This document shows, one piece after another, positions 45,961 to 57,019 of a stretch of 64,000 nt of DNA. The stretch is from Cocos nucifera (taxonomy: Eukaryota; Streptophyta; Magnoliopsida; Arecales; Arecaceae): contig QRFJ01000060.1 of assembly GCA_006176705.1 (NCBI GenBank), positions 293,501 through 357,500 of the forward strand, in the 5' to 3' direction. The number at the start of each line of letters is the position of its first letter. Position 1 is the stretch's first letter. Made by a program: the position numbers and the translations under genes. The notes under the pieces were generated by a model. It did no database searches and had not been told where the DNA came from. It saw only the letters and a program-made list of their open reading frames with translations.

Positions 45961-45962
45961 GT

Positions 45963-48244
45963 TGAAGGGAAATCCTGATTTCCCGGTCCAGGTTCGTCCA
46001 GATCTGATTAGATCAAGAGATATATTTCAAAAATTTTCTCTTGATCTCAATCAGATCTTGATATGTTTCAGATCTGATTCTTATTATTTTAATAAATAAA
46101 ATAAAATAAGATAAATTAAATCAAATTTAATTTACCTGATTTGGGTAATCCTATTACCCTGTAGATGATCCTGATTGCAGCGGAAGGTTCTGGATCTTAG
46201 CCACGCAAGCGCCTGGCCTCTACCGGTATCCACTCGGGTTGGATCTGGAGATCCTCTTCTTCTCTATCACACCTCCAAAAATCAGATCTGGATCTGATCT
46301 GGAGGATCTTCAAAACTCTTTTGAAGATCTGCAGTCGTCCTTTTGCAGCAGCGCAGCCTTCTTGCTTTTGATCGCCTTTCCTTGATCTGAATCGCACCAA
46401 CCTAAATCCAAAACACTTTTGGACGTGGAGAGCAAGGGGAGAAGAGACTATGGCATGGAGAAGGAGGGGAGAGGCAGCCTTGGGGCGTGGGAAATCTCAA
46501 TCTGAATTCACTTAGAATTAGGGTTGGGCGCAGGGTCTTATTTATAGACCTCTTGTGATCCAACTCCTCTTCCTCTCAACCAATCACAACCCTTTGTGAA
46601 ATCAGATCTAAATCTGATTGGTTGGAATAGAGACCCCTGGATTCCTCCTTAGAGGGCGCCTAAGACCAGTCAAACTGGATTCTTAGTAGAACTCTGATTG
46701 GAATCCAAAAGGGAGGTGGAGTCCTTGTCCAACAAGGACTCCTAGGCGCCTCCTACTTGGGCTCACGCCACCCTTGGCGTGCGCCCTTCTCCTTGCCAGG
46801 TTCTGGCAGGGGGACAAGGCCCCCACCAGCTCTCCAATAGGTGCATGACATGTGGTCAAAAGTCAAAGGGTCAATGGTCAACGTTTGACCAGTCAAAGGT
46901 AGACTTTTGACCAAAGTCAAAGAACAAGAAATGGCAGGTGACCAAAAATGGCAGGTAATGTCTTACAAATAAGACAACCTATTCTGACTTGGACAACCTC
47001 CAGTCAGACCATATGAAGGCCTCTGATTGAGCACAAACTCCTTTGGCTCAGTCAGGACAACTTATTTGTGATAGTAAAAGAAGAACGTTAGGTTCAATCG
47101 AGTGCTAGCACGATTTCCTTGAACCTAATTGAATCTCATTCAGATCAATTGAACTAGATCAGTTCAATTGATGATCACCAGATTCAAACCCTTGTTTGTG
47201 TGACCCAGTTAGGTTCAGTTCTGTATGGTAATGGGATATGTCATGATCTCTATCATAGACATCATCGAAACTCCTTTCGATGGATCAGAACTCTTCTGAT
47301 TCGAACAGCTAGAATGATCGATCATCTAAATCATTCTAATTGCTCCCAAAATCCACCAGTGACACCTAGCAGTATATGGTGGCAACCCATCAGAGCTGAA
47401 TGCGAACCTCTTGGTGCAGCTACCTGTGTGATTCAGTTCTTCTATCTTGAGCCCCGATCAGATTAGGGTTAAGGTGAACTCGTCAAACCCTAGTCTCTGT
47501 CATATGATGTAATCATTCGATTCGAGTCCAATGTGAAAATCTAAATAGAAACTCTTTCTATTATTTCACTCTACCATGGCCATGGATTTCTGGACTTGAT
47601 TCTCATGATCATCATAGGGCTACTCCTCTACCACCGAGGTAGATAGATTCCATCTTGATGCAATCCAGTTCCTACAATGAACATGCTATAGCCAACATAC
47701 ACCTCAGGGATTCCATATGGCTAGGAGACCGAGTAATGGTGTAGTCAAACTATAACACCCTCAAGGTGAACTGCCGATGCATCTCAGGTCAAAGAACCAG
47801 ACACACTACTGCAGCATCGAGTCAGTCATTGACGAGAAGGTAGACTTCCTAATGACTACTCGAGGTGGTCACGCTCAGTGCCCTCGTTCTCTAACGAGTA
47901 CCTGTACTCTCGCTCCGGTGTCTCCACACCGTAGACTCAAGACTCATCTACTAAAGAGAAGCGATCGTACACCAACCTTCCGGATCAATCACCATCCTTG
48001 TGATGATCCTATGGTCGGGAGCTGTTTATGAGTTAATAATGATTATTCATGTCTTAAATTTTTAACTCTTGAAAATATGAATTATCATTACCATTAACTC
48101 AAAGGATGTATCACAGACACTAAATACACAGGTGTGATAGAAAATAACTCATTTCATTAATTATAGTCAAAATTATAATTTTGCCCCTAGAAGTGTATTA
48201 CAAGTGTCAGCCAATTCTGACTTCTAGGGCACATATATCTAACA
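45963..48244 (-). repeat. 5' LTR of the full-length copia
   Basis: 2,282 bases. Differs from the 3' LTR by scattered substitutions and about eight small indels seen by eye. Confidence 0.95.
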
Positions 48245-48249
48245 GAGGG

Positions 48250-49100
48250 TGACTATCCTCCTGGTTAGATATTGTACCTTCTTGCTATCCTTGGTAGGGC
48301 TATCTCCCACAGTGCTTGGATCTTCTCTAGGTTTGCTTTAATTCCATGTTGTGACTCCATAAAAACAAGAAACTTACCAAAGGTGACTCCAAAGATATAT
48401 TTGCTCAAATTGAGGTTCATTTGAAATCATCAAAGTGTCATAAAGGCTTCCTAGTGATGTCAGCATTATGGTGGTCAGCAACTTGGCTTTTAACTAGCAT
48501 GTTGTCCATATAGCCCTCCATATATCTTCTGATATGCTCCTTGAAGATCTTGTTCACCAACCTTTGATAGGTCATGCCTATATTTTTTAAGAGAAATGGC
48601 ATAACCCTATAATAAAAAAGATCCTTGTCAGTAGTAAAGATATGGTCTTCTCCTCATTCTCAAGAGCCATATAAGTTTGATTGTAGCCAAAAATATCATC
48701 TATGAAGGATAGGAGCTGGTGGCTTGAAGTGGCATCCATGAGTTGGTTGATCCAAGGAAGAAGTAGCTATTCTTATGGCACGTTTTGTTAAGATTAGTAT
48801 AGTCTATACAGACATGATACTCATTTGCCTTCTTGACAAGGACTACATTAGCAAATTATGCTGGGTAGTTCACTTCTTAGATGAAGCTAGCAACTAAAAG
48901 TTTATCCACTTTATCCTCAATCACCTTTTGCTATTCTAAGGTGAAGCTTCTCTTTTTCTATTTGCAATGTTCTACATCTCAGGTCCACGTTCAGCCGATA
49001 TACTATGACCTCAAGGTCTATACCTGGCATATCCTAGACCAATCAAGCAAAGACATCCGAATTGGACTGGAGGAATGAGGTGAGGTGCCATAGGGTCACC
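48250..49100 (-). pseudogene. Gypsy reverse transcriptase, 5' part
   Basis: Minus-strand blocks: ANVVLVKKANEYHVCIDYTN (about 48,850-48,795), LNKTCHKNSYFLPWINQLMD, FIDDIFGYNQTYMA, EEKTIFTTDKDLFYYRVMPF, and YMEGYMDNMLVKSQ (about 48,525-48,480). The catalytic YVDD box is YMDN, so one metal-binding Asp is lost. The end joins the 37,660-37,836 segment across the copia. It has frameshifts and stops. Confidence 0.8.
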
Positions 49101-49329
49101 TCACTCACCTCGTCCAAGTTCGAGTCGATCGATCTGGATAGTTATAGTTAGGTTGTCTTTCTCAAGAGATATTGAGATAAAGTCATCGATTGGTTCTCCC
49201 GATTACTCTTTTAGCTTATCTTATATGGCAAGTCCCTCAATAGGTAGAGGCCTCCATGGGGTTCCTTTCTCGCAAGGTCACTGTGTAGCACTACCTCTCC
49301 AAGGCTTGGTTTATGCATACCTGGTCTAT

Positions 49330-49940
49330 GCATACCTCTCCAACACCATTTTCATCACAAATCTCATTAACAAAGGATATATTGATACTATAGCTAGAAG
49401 TACGTTTAGTCCTCGTCGGGTTAACATAGCATTGTAGGCCGACAGGATCTTTACAACTGAAAAGTTAAGTTGAATGGTTGATTGTTGCGATGCCCGACCT
49501 GTTGTTATTGTCCAAGTCATGACCCCTTTCATAGGACAGCATCCCCAGATAAACCCATGATGGGAGAATTATGTCTTCTTAGTTGATCTCAAGGCAATCT
49601 CATTCTTAAGAAAGCATCGTAAAATAAGATACTACCGAACTTCAATTATCTATCAGGATATGGCATACATCATAGTTTCTCATTATTCAAGATACTACAA
49701 CTACGTCATCATACGAAGATTGGACTCTTTGGAGATCAATGTTAGAGAAGGTTATCACATTCTCTATTTCTACCTTTTTGAAGCACCTACCTCCTCTCTT
49801 TGATTTGCCTCCTAGAAATAGTGTTGATAACGCTCAATATAGATCCATTCTCAAAATTTCCAACAAGTTGCTACTTGGCTCGGGTCTCATTTTGGTTTTG
49901 ACACCTATATTATATCCACATATCGCTTAATCCGTCCATG
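49330..49940 (-). pseudogene. Gypsy gag end and protease remnant
   Basis: ENVITFSNIDLQRVQ-like entry (about 49,760-49,720), SSYDDVVVVS, NYDVCHILIDN-stop-SS where the family has the active site 'ILIDNGSSAD' (about 49,660-49,640; Gly codon is a stop). Then GYLGM-type and TIQLNFSVVKILSAYNAMLTRRGLNVLLAI (49,520-49,380; family: FVVVD-x-PSAYNAILGRP-x-L). The protease is inactive. Confidence 0.75.
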
Positions 49941-50099
49941 CTTGATGGGCACTTCAAATTCATCATAGAGTTGTATGTTCTATTCGGTATCGTAACTATA
50001 ATCATGATAATATTTATAGTACTATTTTGTATTCGACTTGTGGATATCTATTGTAGGCGGTCAAGTTTTTTCCTTTTTTTTCTTTATTCTTCTTTTCTG

Positions 50100-50310
50100 T
50101 CTTCATTTCATGAATACAGTGTACAGGTTGAAGGGGTTTGTAAATTATTAGGCCACACATGGGCTCGCATCCAAACAATATTGTCTTCCGACCATCGTAA
50201 GTATGTTCACATGCACTTCAACCAAACTACTGCGTATTTTGCGTGCCCCATGCAGGATTCAAATGGTGGAGCTCTCAAATCCTTTGAGCTACAGCTATCA
50301 GGCTAAGCAG
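50100..50310 (-). mobile_element. SINE-like, tRNA-derived sequence
   Basis: Minus strand from about 50,310: TGATAGCTGTAGCTCAAAGG (A-box-like), then GAGAGCTCCACCATTTGAAT and CCTGCATGGGGCA, a B-box-like GTTCGAATCC relative. After these comes ATGCGAGCCCATGTGTGGCC and CAAACCCCTTCAACCTG. Box spacing and a 3' non-tRNA body of about 130 bases fit a plant SINE. No poly(A)/T end or target duplication found. Confidence 0.4.
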
Positions 50311-51556
50311 AGTTTCTCTCTTGAGTTTTTTCCCGTACTTGTTAGGATGAACTTTCTCTCGAAGAAATATTAGCTTGATTTTATTCTTTTTTTCTGTAGT
50401 TACAAAAGAGGTTGTTGCCCAAAAGACAAAACAAAAATCCACAACATTACAATCAGCATTTATTAAAGGGCATACCATAAGCATCAGCCATGGTTAGCAG
50501 ATTCAACTACACTGGAATAGCAGAAGTCGCCTCCCAACAAACATCTTCTATTCTTCCTCTTGAAGCCGAACCAACTAGTCGGCCACCTAATTTCCTTCAC
50601 CATAATTATGGGATGTTAGCATGAACTTAGGCGTACTAACATAATGGTCTATGGTGAATCTTCTGTGCCTTTCAGATTTAATGTGCATATTTTAATTTTA
50701 TCTAGAATTCCAAATACATACACGGTTACAACAACAGATTTATTTGCTAGAACTGATTTCCCCCAAGATGAAAACAAGTTAGCCCTCATACCTTGAGTTC
50801 TGTTACAAATTCCATTCATATCATCTACTAAAGACTTTCTTTTTGTTCAAAACAAAAAGGCTCGATTTCCCATTTAGGACCTGTTTGAAAGCAATCCTGA
50901 AGGATCCAACGGGATCAGTCGGAGGAGAAGAGGAAGAGACTAGAAAAGATAAAGAAGGTAATGGAGAGCACCGGATAGAGTTGTCATGGGTCTCATCGGG
51001 CAAGAGTCCGGCGGGATCATAAAAAATATCTCATAAGATTTTTTTTTTTTTAATTATCCAACGAGAATCATAAACAATGACCCCAGTGGATGCCCCTGTT
51101 CTTTTTTTCCTGGAATCCTACTTTACAGCCAGATCCCATCGGAAGTTTCCAAACGCACGATCAGAGATAAGGATGATGCCTCCCAGTTATAGGATGAGAG
51201 AGAGGTTTTTTTTTTAAAAAAAAAAAAAAATACGGTAATTTTTTATTATTTATTAATTTATTTATGTTTTGGTAAACGCTCCAGACCTTCTTCCTGGTTA
51301 CTTTCCGAGGGGAAGAAACAAGGAAATAAAACGCAGGTACACGCGTGTGGAAATAAAAAGAGGAGGAAGACTCCGGAAAGTCAAATCATAAAAGAGCTTC
51401 TTTGTCTTTTGCGCCGTCCACCAGCTGGGTCACGTGCATCGCAAATGTATCCAATACGAATGATAATAGCAACAACGATAATAAAAAATAAGTAAAGTAA
51501 ATAAATTACGAAATATTTTCTAGAAGGAGAACAGATGTACATCTGAAGCCGAACGG
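50311..51556. other. 3' flank of the F-box gene
   Basis: No coding or terminal repeats. A few AATAAA-type words on the minus strand at about 51,240-51,265 (TTTATT on plus) could serve polyadenylation about 300 bases beyond the stop. This is a guess. Confidence 0.4.
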
Positions 51557-52792
51557 TCAGGATTCGGCCCGAATCATCCGGGGCAGAACATGGAGCGCGA
51601 CCACCCGCTTCCCCCGCGGCGGCTCCACCATCCACATCCGCCCCGGCCTCGTCGCCACGTCCACCACCACCACGGCGGAACCCCCGCTGCTGACGACGCA
51701 CACCCTCCCTCCTCCGGCAGCCATCTGCACCGCCCCCTTCAGCTGCCCCGACTCCGGCACCACCACACGCCACCGCTCGCCATCCCAGTCGTACTCCCTC
51801 AGGGCACCGCTCCCCTCGTCCACCACGTAGATGGAGCTGCCATCGTCGTCCACCGATGCCGCCGGGCCGGTCCAGCCAGAGAGGAGGGCGGGTGGCATGT
51901 CTTCCCAGCGGTCGGAGCGGACGTTGTAGACGATGCCCTCCTTAGCGCCGCGGCCTCGCAGGTTGACCATGCACAGCTTTCCCCGGGCGGCCACCGCCTC
52001 GACGGCCTCCCGGCTGAAGCGGCCGCCGTGGCGGAGCGGCGCCACGGGCTCCCAGGCGGCCGAGCCGGAGGGACCTAGGCGGGGGTCCCAGCGGGCGGCG
52101 GAACGGGAGACGGCGGAGTTGTACTCGGATCCCACACCGCTGGCGAGGTAGACGACCCCGGCGGCGGCGCCGGCGGCGCACCAGCGGCGGGGGCAGGGAA
52201 AGGGTGGGCCGAGGCGCCAGCGGGCGGAGAAAGGGTGGAAGACGAGCGGGCTGGGGAGGGCAGGGAGGAGGGCGGGGGTGGAGGCGGCAAGAAGGACGAG
52301 GTGGCCGGCTGCGGCGACGGACTGGACAGGGAGGCTGCGGGCGATGAAGGACGGGTGGTGGAGGAGGAGTCGTGGGTGTGGCGGAGGGGGTGGGAGTGGA
52401 GACCAGACGGCGGCGATAGGGTCGAAGCAGTAGAAGGCGATGTCGGAATCGTCGTCCGAGTCGGGGTCAGAGTCAGAGGAGGAGAGGAGGGCGTAGAGGA
52501 CGAGGAAGGGAGGGAAGGACGGGGAGTAGAGGAGGCGGCGCCAGGAGCGGCAGACGGAGTAGAGGAGGGGCGGCTGAACGAGAGCCAGGCACAGCTGGGC
52601 CAGGTGGTCGGGCAGCCCGGGCAGCAGGTTTTGCTGCTCTTCTTCTTCTACTTCTTCTTGTCCTTCTCGGAGGAGGAGGAGATGGTGTTGGTTCCCGGAG
52701 GCGGCGGCAGTGGTGGAGGAGGAGGAGGAAAGTTTGGGGTGCTTGGAGGAAGCCGCGTGGTCCATTTGATCTGGGCGTGGAGAGGGGGGCAT
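51557..52792 (-). CDS. SKIP25: F-box/kelch-repeat protein, SKIP25-like
   Basis: Intact, single-exon, 411 residues. An acidic, Ser-rich N-terminus (1-52) is followed by an F-box at about 55-100 (NLLPGLPDHLAQLCLALVQP, then SVCRSWRRLLYSPSFPPFL). Kelch-type repeats follow with the family's W-x-P / Y-x-F-D pattern: YCFDPIAAVWSPLPP (111-125), VFHPFSARWRLGPPFPCPRR (183-202), RWDPRLGPSGSAAWEPVAPL (233-253), YNVRSDRWEDMPP (289-301), YDWDGERWRVV (334-344). F-box proteins of this type link substrates to SKP1-CUL1 ubiquitin ligases through the F-box. The kelch propeller binds the target, which for SKIP25-like proteins I do not know. ATG at 52,792 gives MPPSPRPDQM. A second ATG 27 bases on (MDHAASSKH) is equally plausible. 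No disruption seen. The SKIP25 symbol is by resemblance from memory. KUF1-type relatives are close alternatives. Confidence 0.88.
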   Translation of the reverse strand: MPPSPRPDQMDHAASSKHPKLSSSSSTTAAASGNQHHLLLLREGQEEVEEEEQQNLLPGLPDHLAQLCLALVQPPLLYSVCRSWRRLLYSPSFPPFLVLYALLSSSDSDPDSDDDSDIAFYCFDPIAAVWSPLPPPPPHPRLLLHHPSFIARSLPVQSVAAAGHLVLLAASTPALLPALPSPLVFHPFSARWRLGPPFPCPRRWCAAGAAAGVVYLASGVGSEYNSAVSRSAARWDPRLGPSGSAAWEPVAPLRHGGRFSREAVEAVAARGKLCMVNLRGRGAKEGIVYNVRSDRWEDMPPALLSGWTGPAASVDDDGSSIYVVDEGSGALREYDWDGERWRVVVPESGQLKGAVQMAAGGGRVCVVSSGGSAVVVVDVATRPGRMWMVEPPRGKRVVALHVLPRMIRAES

Positions 52793-52845
52793 GGGAGGGG
52801 ATTGGAATGGTGGAAGGGGAAGGGAGGAGAACCTCCAGCCTCAAG

Positions 52846-52856
52846 CTTTAATAGGG
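52846..52856 (-). promoter_or_regulatory. Possible TATA-like box of the F-box gene
   Basis: Minus strand CTATTAAAGC, about 55 bases upstream of the ATG. If used, the leader would be very short (about 25 bases), so this is weak. Confidence 0.2.
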
Positions 52857-54189
52857 TGGATGGTAGAAGAATGGACCGGGTGTTGGAGTCATATTACCGA
52901 AAGGGTACTGTTCCATTAAAACAAAAGGAACGGCACATACCCTCTTTTCACATGATAGGCTAAATTAAAGTTTTGGGACCGGTGGTTATCAAACTGCCGC
53001 CTAAGCGGTAATGTTGCTTGAGCTGTAAATAGGTGGGTTGCAAGGGCTCAATCTTCCCCATTTGGTTGGAAGATGGGAGGGAAGGGTTTGGATTGCATCT
53101 TTTGTGACAAAGAATGTTGGATCTTTTGTGTCGTTGCCTGTCGGATTGTCCTCCGCATGGATCTCAAAGCATTTTGAACCTTCCCACTCTTCCATACCCG
53201 TAGATCTCCGCGCGCAATCATTGCACGATCTAATGGTGGATTCATGCAAAGTAAGGTGAATCCTTCTTTTGTGTAAAAGAAACAACCCTAGCCAAGAGAA
53301 AACAGGAGGATAGAGATGATGGGAAAGAGAGAGATACGGGATGGACAAGGGTATGGATGAGATGGGGAAGGCAAGGAAATGGTCGCAAGCCCCTCCAATC
53401 TCACCATGTTCAGGTGGTCCCGCCATTAGAGTACCATTGTCATGAATTATCCCCTCTCTGGAGCACCATGATTTTCCTCACCATAAACCCATGGAAACTG
53501 TTGCTAGTGATGGCTAAGAACCAGGCTAGCTGGATGGGTGGCCTCCAATACTAGACAGAAGGGGCCACGAGTTGGTGGAGTGGGTGTAGACAATTGATTG
53601 AGTGGGGGATATGCTTGAAGGATGTATGATGCACGGAAGTGAGAGTGCAAAGAATTTACGGGGCATCACGAGATTGGAAGGGAGGAAAGCATCGAAGGAT
53701 AAAAGGAATCGGGTGCATTGGAAATGAGGAGAATTGGGGGCCGAAGGATTGAGTGGAGCTAGACCTTGGGGTCTATAATTCAAGCCTAGCTAGGGTTTTT
53801 GTTCCTTTTCTTTTATTAATGATAACAAGTTATATGGTTTTTGTTATCGCAATTAACAACTAATTTGATATGGCATACAAGGATTCATCCAACGCAGCCC
53901 ATGTTGTGGTCCCTACATGTCTGAGGTTCGTTTAGGGCATTTTAGTGCATTCTATTCGATTAGGTGTGAAGAGTAGAATGAGAAGAGCAAAAGCATCCAA
54001 ACCCTAAGATTGATATCCTTCTAGTTTAGTTCTGCAACTTCTACTGCTGACCTATGTTCAGTAAGCTTTCTCATAGAAAGAGCAGCTTGGCTTCCACCAA
54101 TTCAAAGATGCACTTGGTTCCACCATGTGCTAGGTTGCCTGACAATCCTAAGATTTTTATGCCACATCAGCATCAATTATGGCACAATG
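52857..54189. other. 5' flank of the F-box gene, no element recognised
   Basis: Open frames at 53,001-53,426 (minus) and 53,526-53,783 (minus) show no known motif. 53,790-53,830 is ordinary. May contain the gene's promoter. Nothing else is supported. Confidence 0.4.
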
Positions 54190-54469
54190 CTGAATTTGTT
54201 AGGATTCAATTTTAGAAAATTATGACTTCGGTTATAAATAAGTCAGATTAATGGTTCTCCAATAAAGATAATAGAAAACAATCTCAAAGACTCTTTCTGC
54301 CTATTTTCTTTTCTTTATTTCTCATTCATTTTTATTCATAAGATCTTTATTAACTTAAGCATCCAAGGGCTCAACCAAAGTCAATCCGATGATCTTTCAT
54401 CCTTTGTTTATTATCTTACAAGACTACGAAGGTAGCCCACATCGACTTTCCATGATCGGTAGCAACAAA

Positions 54470-54489
54470 TTGATGCTATCTGTAGAAAG
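54470..54489 (+). other. Probable gypsy primer-binding site
   Basis: TTGATGCTATCTGTAGAAAG resembles the common plant gypsy site TGG-CGC-C/TATCTGTGG (tRNA-Asp class) with several mutations. It lies just past the LTR-like end and before gag. Confidence 0.5.
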
Positions 54490-54969
54490 AAAGAATATAA
54501 AAGCCATGAGGCGGAGAATAAACAATGGCTTAGGGGTCATCCAATATGAGTCCAACATCTCCTACAATGGTGCCCAAGGTCTCCACTATTATAATCTGGC
54601 ATAGAGGCCACCGACATAGGGTAGTTAGGCCTACTGACTCAGCAAATGCAAGCTCTTGCTGGAATGGTGGAGTTGTAGTAGTGGATCCTTTCTCTAGTGG
54701 TAGGGCCACCGATTGCCAGGATAAATCTATATATCTAAGACAATAGCCATCTCCATCCTAAAGATCTTGAGAGGAATATTTAGAAGCAAAGCTGTCCTCA
54801 ATCTCCTTCTAAGGCCAAATCTAATTTTGGTGATATCAGTTTGGACCAGCCAAAGAGGATCTCTAAGAAGAAGATGGATTTAGACCGTAGAATCAATGAC
54901 ATATGCAACCAAATCAAAATCCTATAAGAACAGAAGGTCAAAGCTGGAGATAATTTTAAGATGATGAGC

Positions 54970-55830
54970 AAGCCTCCCTTTACTAAAGAAATCATATAAG
55001 AACCCTTGCCTTGGGAGTTCAATGTATCTCAAACTCTACGATAGTACAACTAATATGATAGATCATTTTATGAGCTTCAAAGCTCTCATGTTGCTAGAAG
55101 TGGTTGTAGAGTTCGAGTTGTACTATATCATCTTGACCACGCTCAAGAAGGCAGTATAGCTTGGGTACTCGAGTCTTTAACTAGGCTCGATCGACTCTTT
55201 TGATTAACTTGGTTGCCAGTTTGCCTATCACTTTATCAGTAATAGAAAATGAAGAAAAGCTTTGATCAACTTGTTCACCATCATGCAGACTGAAGATGAG
55301 TCTATTCATTGCTACATCAGTTGATTCAGTGTTGAGGCACTAAAGGTGGAAAAGTTGGATCATCCTCATCGTGACAACTGTGGTGATGAATCGATTAAGA
55401 AACTTGTCTTTAGCTTCTCCTTAGAGATGAAACCCGTGAATGATCTAGCCAAGCTCCTAACTAAAGTAGAAAAGATAATTAATATCAAAGAGCCCATTAC
55501 TACTGGGAAAGAGGTGGTGAGAAAAATAATGGCAAGCACAAAGACTATGAGAAAGAGCTAGGAAGAAAGCACAATCAAGAAGAGAGGCATTGTGCGACCT
55601 TAAAGCCTACTATAGAGGCATGAGAGCTATATTTCTCTCAATGCACCAAGAACCAAGATCCTGCTAGAGATTCATGATCGAGGCTACTTGCATTGGCCTT
55701 GGAAGTCGTGAACCACTGTGAAGAAATAAGATATAGGTAGGTAGGATATTTCCACAAAGACCATGGGTATGACACTGAGAAGTACCTCTAGTTAAAAGAT
55801 AAAATTAAAGTGCTCATTTAGTGAAGATAC
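54970..55830 (+). pseudogene. Gypsy gag remnant
   Basis: Frames shift repeatedly but follow the gag pattern: FTKEI-x-EPLPWEFNVSQTLR, MIDHFMSFKALM, a capsid stretch, then CYISXFSVEALKVEKLDHPH and KLVFSFSLEMKPVNDLAKLLTKVEKIINIKE (55,346-55,561 open). A basic region and a segment like 'YCRFHRDHGHDTEDC' (YFHKDHGYDTEKY, with the Cys lost) follow at about 55,740-55,800. Packages the element RNA. Inactive here. Confidence 0.7.
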
Positions 55831-56264
55831 TTTGATCGATACGTTAATAACCATAAGAATTTTGGTCAAGATAGATGAACCCCTAAGAGGTAGGATGATA
55901 ATCAACTTCTTGCTGAGGTGATAGCCACCATCTCCTAAAAATCTACATCAAGGAGCTTAGCCCCCTCGGCCTCAACAAGCTAACGACTAAGATTGATGTA
56001 TGGATAGAATACATCCATGCCTAATGACCGACCTCAAGAAGTTTGAACTTTAGCAATAACATGATGTAGCATTGGCAACATTTAGATTCTTAAATCTTTG
56101 TAATTTTTATCACTAGCCATCAAAGGGATTGTGTTTGAAAATTCCTCTCCCAATGGCCAAGATGCTAAAAGTCATATTAATCAGGGAAACCAAAGACCTT
56201 GAAAGATTTTATATTGAAAAATCCAAGCACAGCATAGGACGCACACTCGATCTAATCATCTGAG

Positions 56265-56525
56265 GTGTACACCAGCCCAAGGACCATTGGCCTCAAGGTG
56301 CAAGCAAGCTTGCAAGCCCTTATACTTTCCCTCATATTTTCTCAAGGCCCATTGGCCCTCGAGAGGTTCAAACAAGCCCGTTGGCTCTTATACTTATTCT
56401 CATTTATTCTCATCAAGATCCATTGACCTTTGAAGTGCAAGTAGGCCCATTGGCTCTTAAACTTACCCTCATGTATTTTCAAGACCCGTTGGCCCCCAAG
56501 ATTTGAGTATGCTTGTTAGCCTTTA
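56265..56525 (+). repeat. Tandem repeats of about 75-90 bp in the gypsy remnant
   Basis: Three or more diverged units sharing AAG-CCCATTGGCTCTTA-TACTT-CCTCAT with CAAG and GCAAGCAAG-like variants. Such arrays are common downstream of gag or in LTRs of some plant gypsy groups. Confidence 0.65.
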
Positions 56526-57019
56526 TAAGGGTAAGAAGTTTCCTCTCTTTGAAACAATACTTTTCTCTAACAAGGGAATCTACAAATTATCTATTAAGTG
56601 TATTATGGATGCTTTGTCGGCTTAATCACTTCGTATATTCTTATGCCATATGCTCAAAATTATCACAAATTGTTTCTCTGGCTCATACTATCATGGTTAC
56701 TCTCTATCATAATCTCTTATTTATCTTGGCTTGTCTCCAAGAACATTAAAATATCGTGACCTCATCTCACAATACTCATCCAATCTTGAACACTCATGGA
56801 TTCATCTATTCATGACATATCTCAACCTTCTGGTCTTATTCATCCAATATTTGAAAACTTATATTTTTGGCCTAAGCTAATCAATCTCGATGTCCTAAAG
56901 ATGACCTCAAGCCAATATTTTGAGTAATAGGTGATAAGAAAATATATAATAATTTTTGTTTAAAATAATATGAGATTATAGCAGGTCGAAGACCATATTA
57001 AATAATTACAAGAGGAAAG

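Larger units (their letters stand above)
37842..48244 (-). mobile_element. Full-length Ty1/copia retrotransposon with 2.28-kb LTRs
   Basis: Left (3') LTR 37842-40125 and right (5') LTR 45963-48244 begin TGAAGGGAAATCC and end ATATATCTAACA on the plus strand. Flanks are GAGGG at 37837-37841 and GAGGG at 48245-48249. A PBS for initiator tRNA-Met (45941-45960) and a PPT (40126-40141) are in place. Minus-strand gag, zinc knuckle, protease, integrase, RT and RNase H follow in copia order. I counted roughly 25-30 differences between the LTRs, about 1%, so insertion is recent. Coding is broken by four single-base shifts (near 43,727, 42,479, 41,637, 40,625) and one stop (about 41,940). Confidence 0.95.
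35540..49940 (-). mobile_element. Decayed Ty3/gypsy retrotransposon, split by a copia element
   Basis: Minus-strand order: gag end and protease (49,940-49,330), reverse transcriptase (49,100-48,250 then 37,836-37,660), RNase H (37,660-36,990) and integrase (36,700-35,540). RT-RNase H-integrase order identifies Ty3/gypsy. The copia insertion with target duplication GAGGG falls inside RT. I could not define LTRs. The right end looks truncated near 49,940 and the left end may lie in the tandem repeats at 35,040-35,500. Confidence 0.75.
54190..57019 (+). mobile_element. Plus-strand Ty3/gypsy remnant (LTR end, PBS, gag, tandem repeats)
   Basis: An LTR-like end (54,190-54,465, with TTATAAATAAG and ...TTAACTTAAGCATCC), a primer-binding site, a gag region (about 54,970-55,830) and a tandem-repeat region lead up to 57,019. 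There the copia LTR at 57,020 begins. Polymerase genes are absent, either deleted or displaced by the copia. Opposite orientation to the gypsy at 35.5-49.9 kb. Confidence 0.6.

Noticed and set aside
50265..50310. Possible functional tRNA gene
   Set aside because: Only box A/B-like words are present. An acceptor stem and anticodon arm cannot be drawn, so SINE-like is the better reading.
52235..52963. 242-residue Gly/Glu-rich frame on the plus strand
   Set aside because: It lies antisense to the F-box gene in GC-rich DNA. The product is low-complexity with no domain, while the minus strand encodes a clear F-box and kelch repeats.
53001..53783. Minus-strand frames of 141 and 85 residues
   Set aside because: No recognisable domain, no conserved neighbourhood, and length is within chance for this composition.
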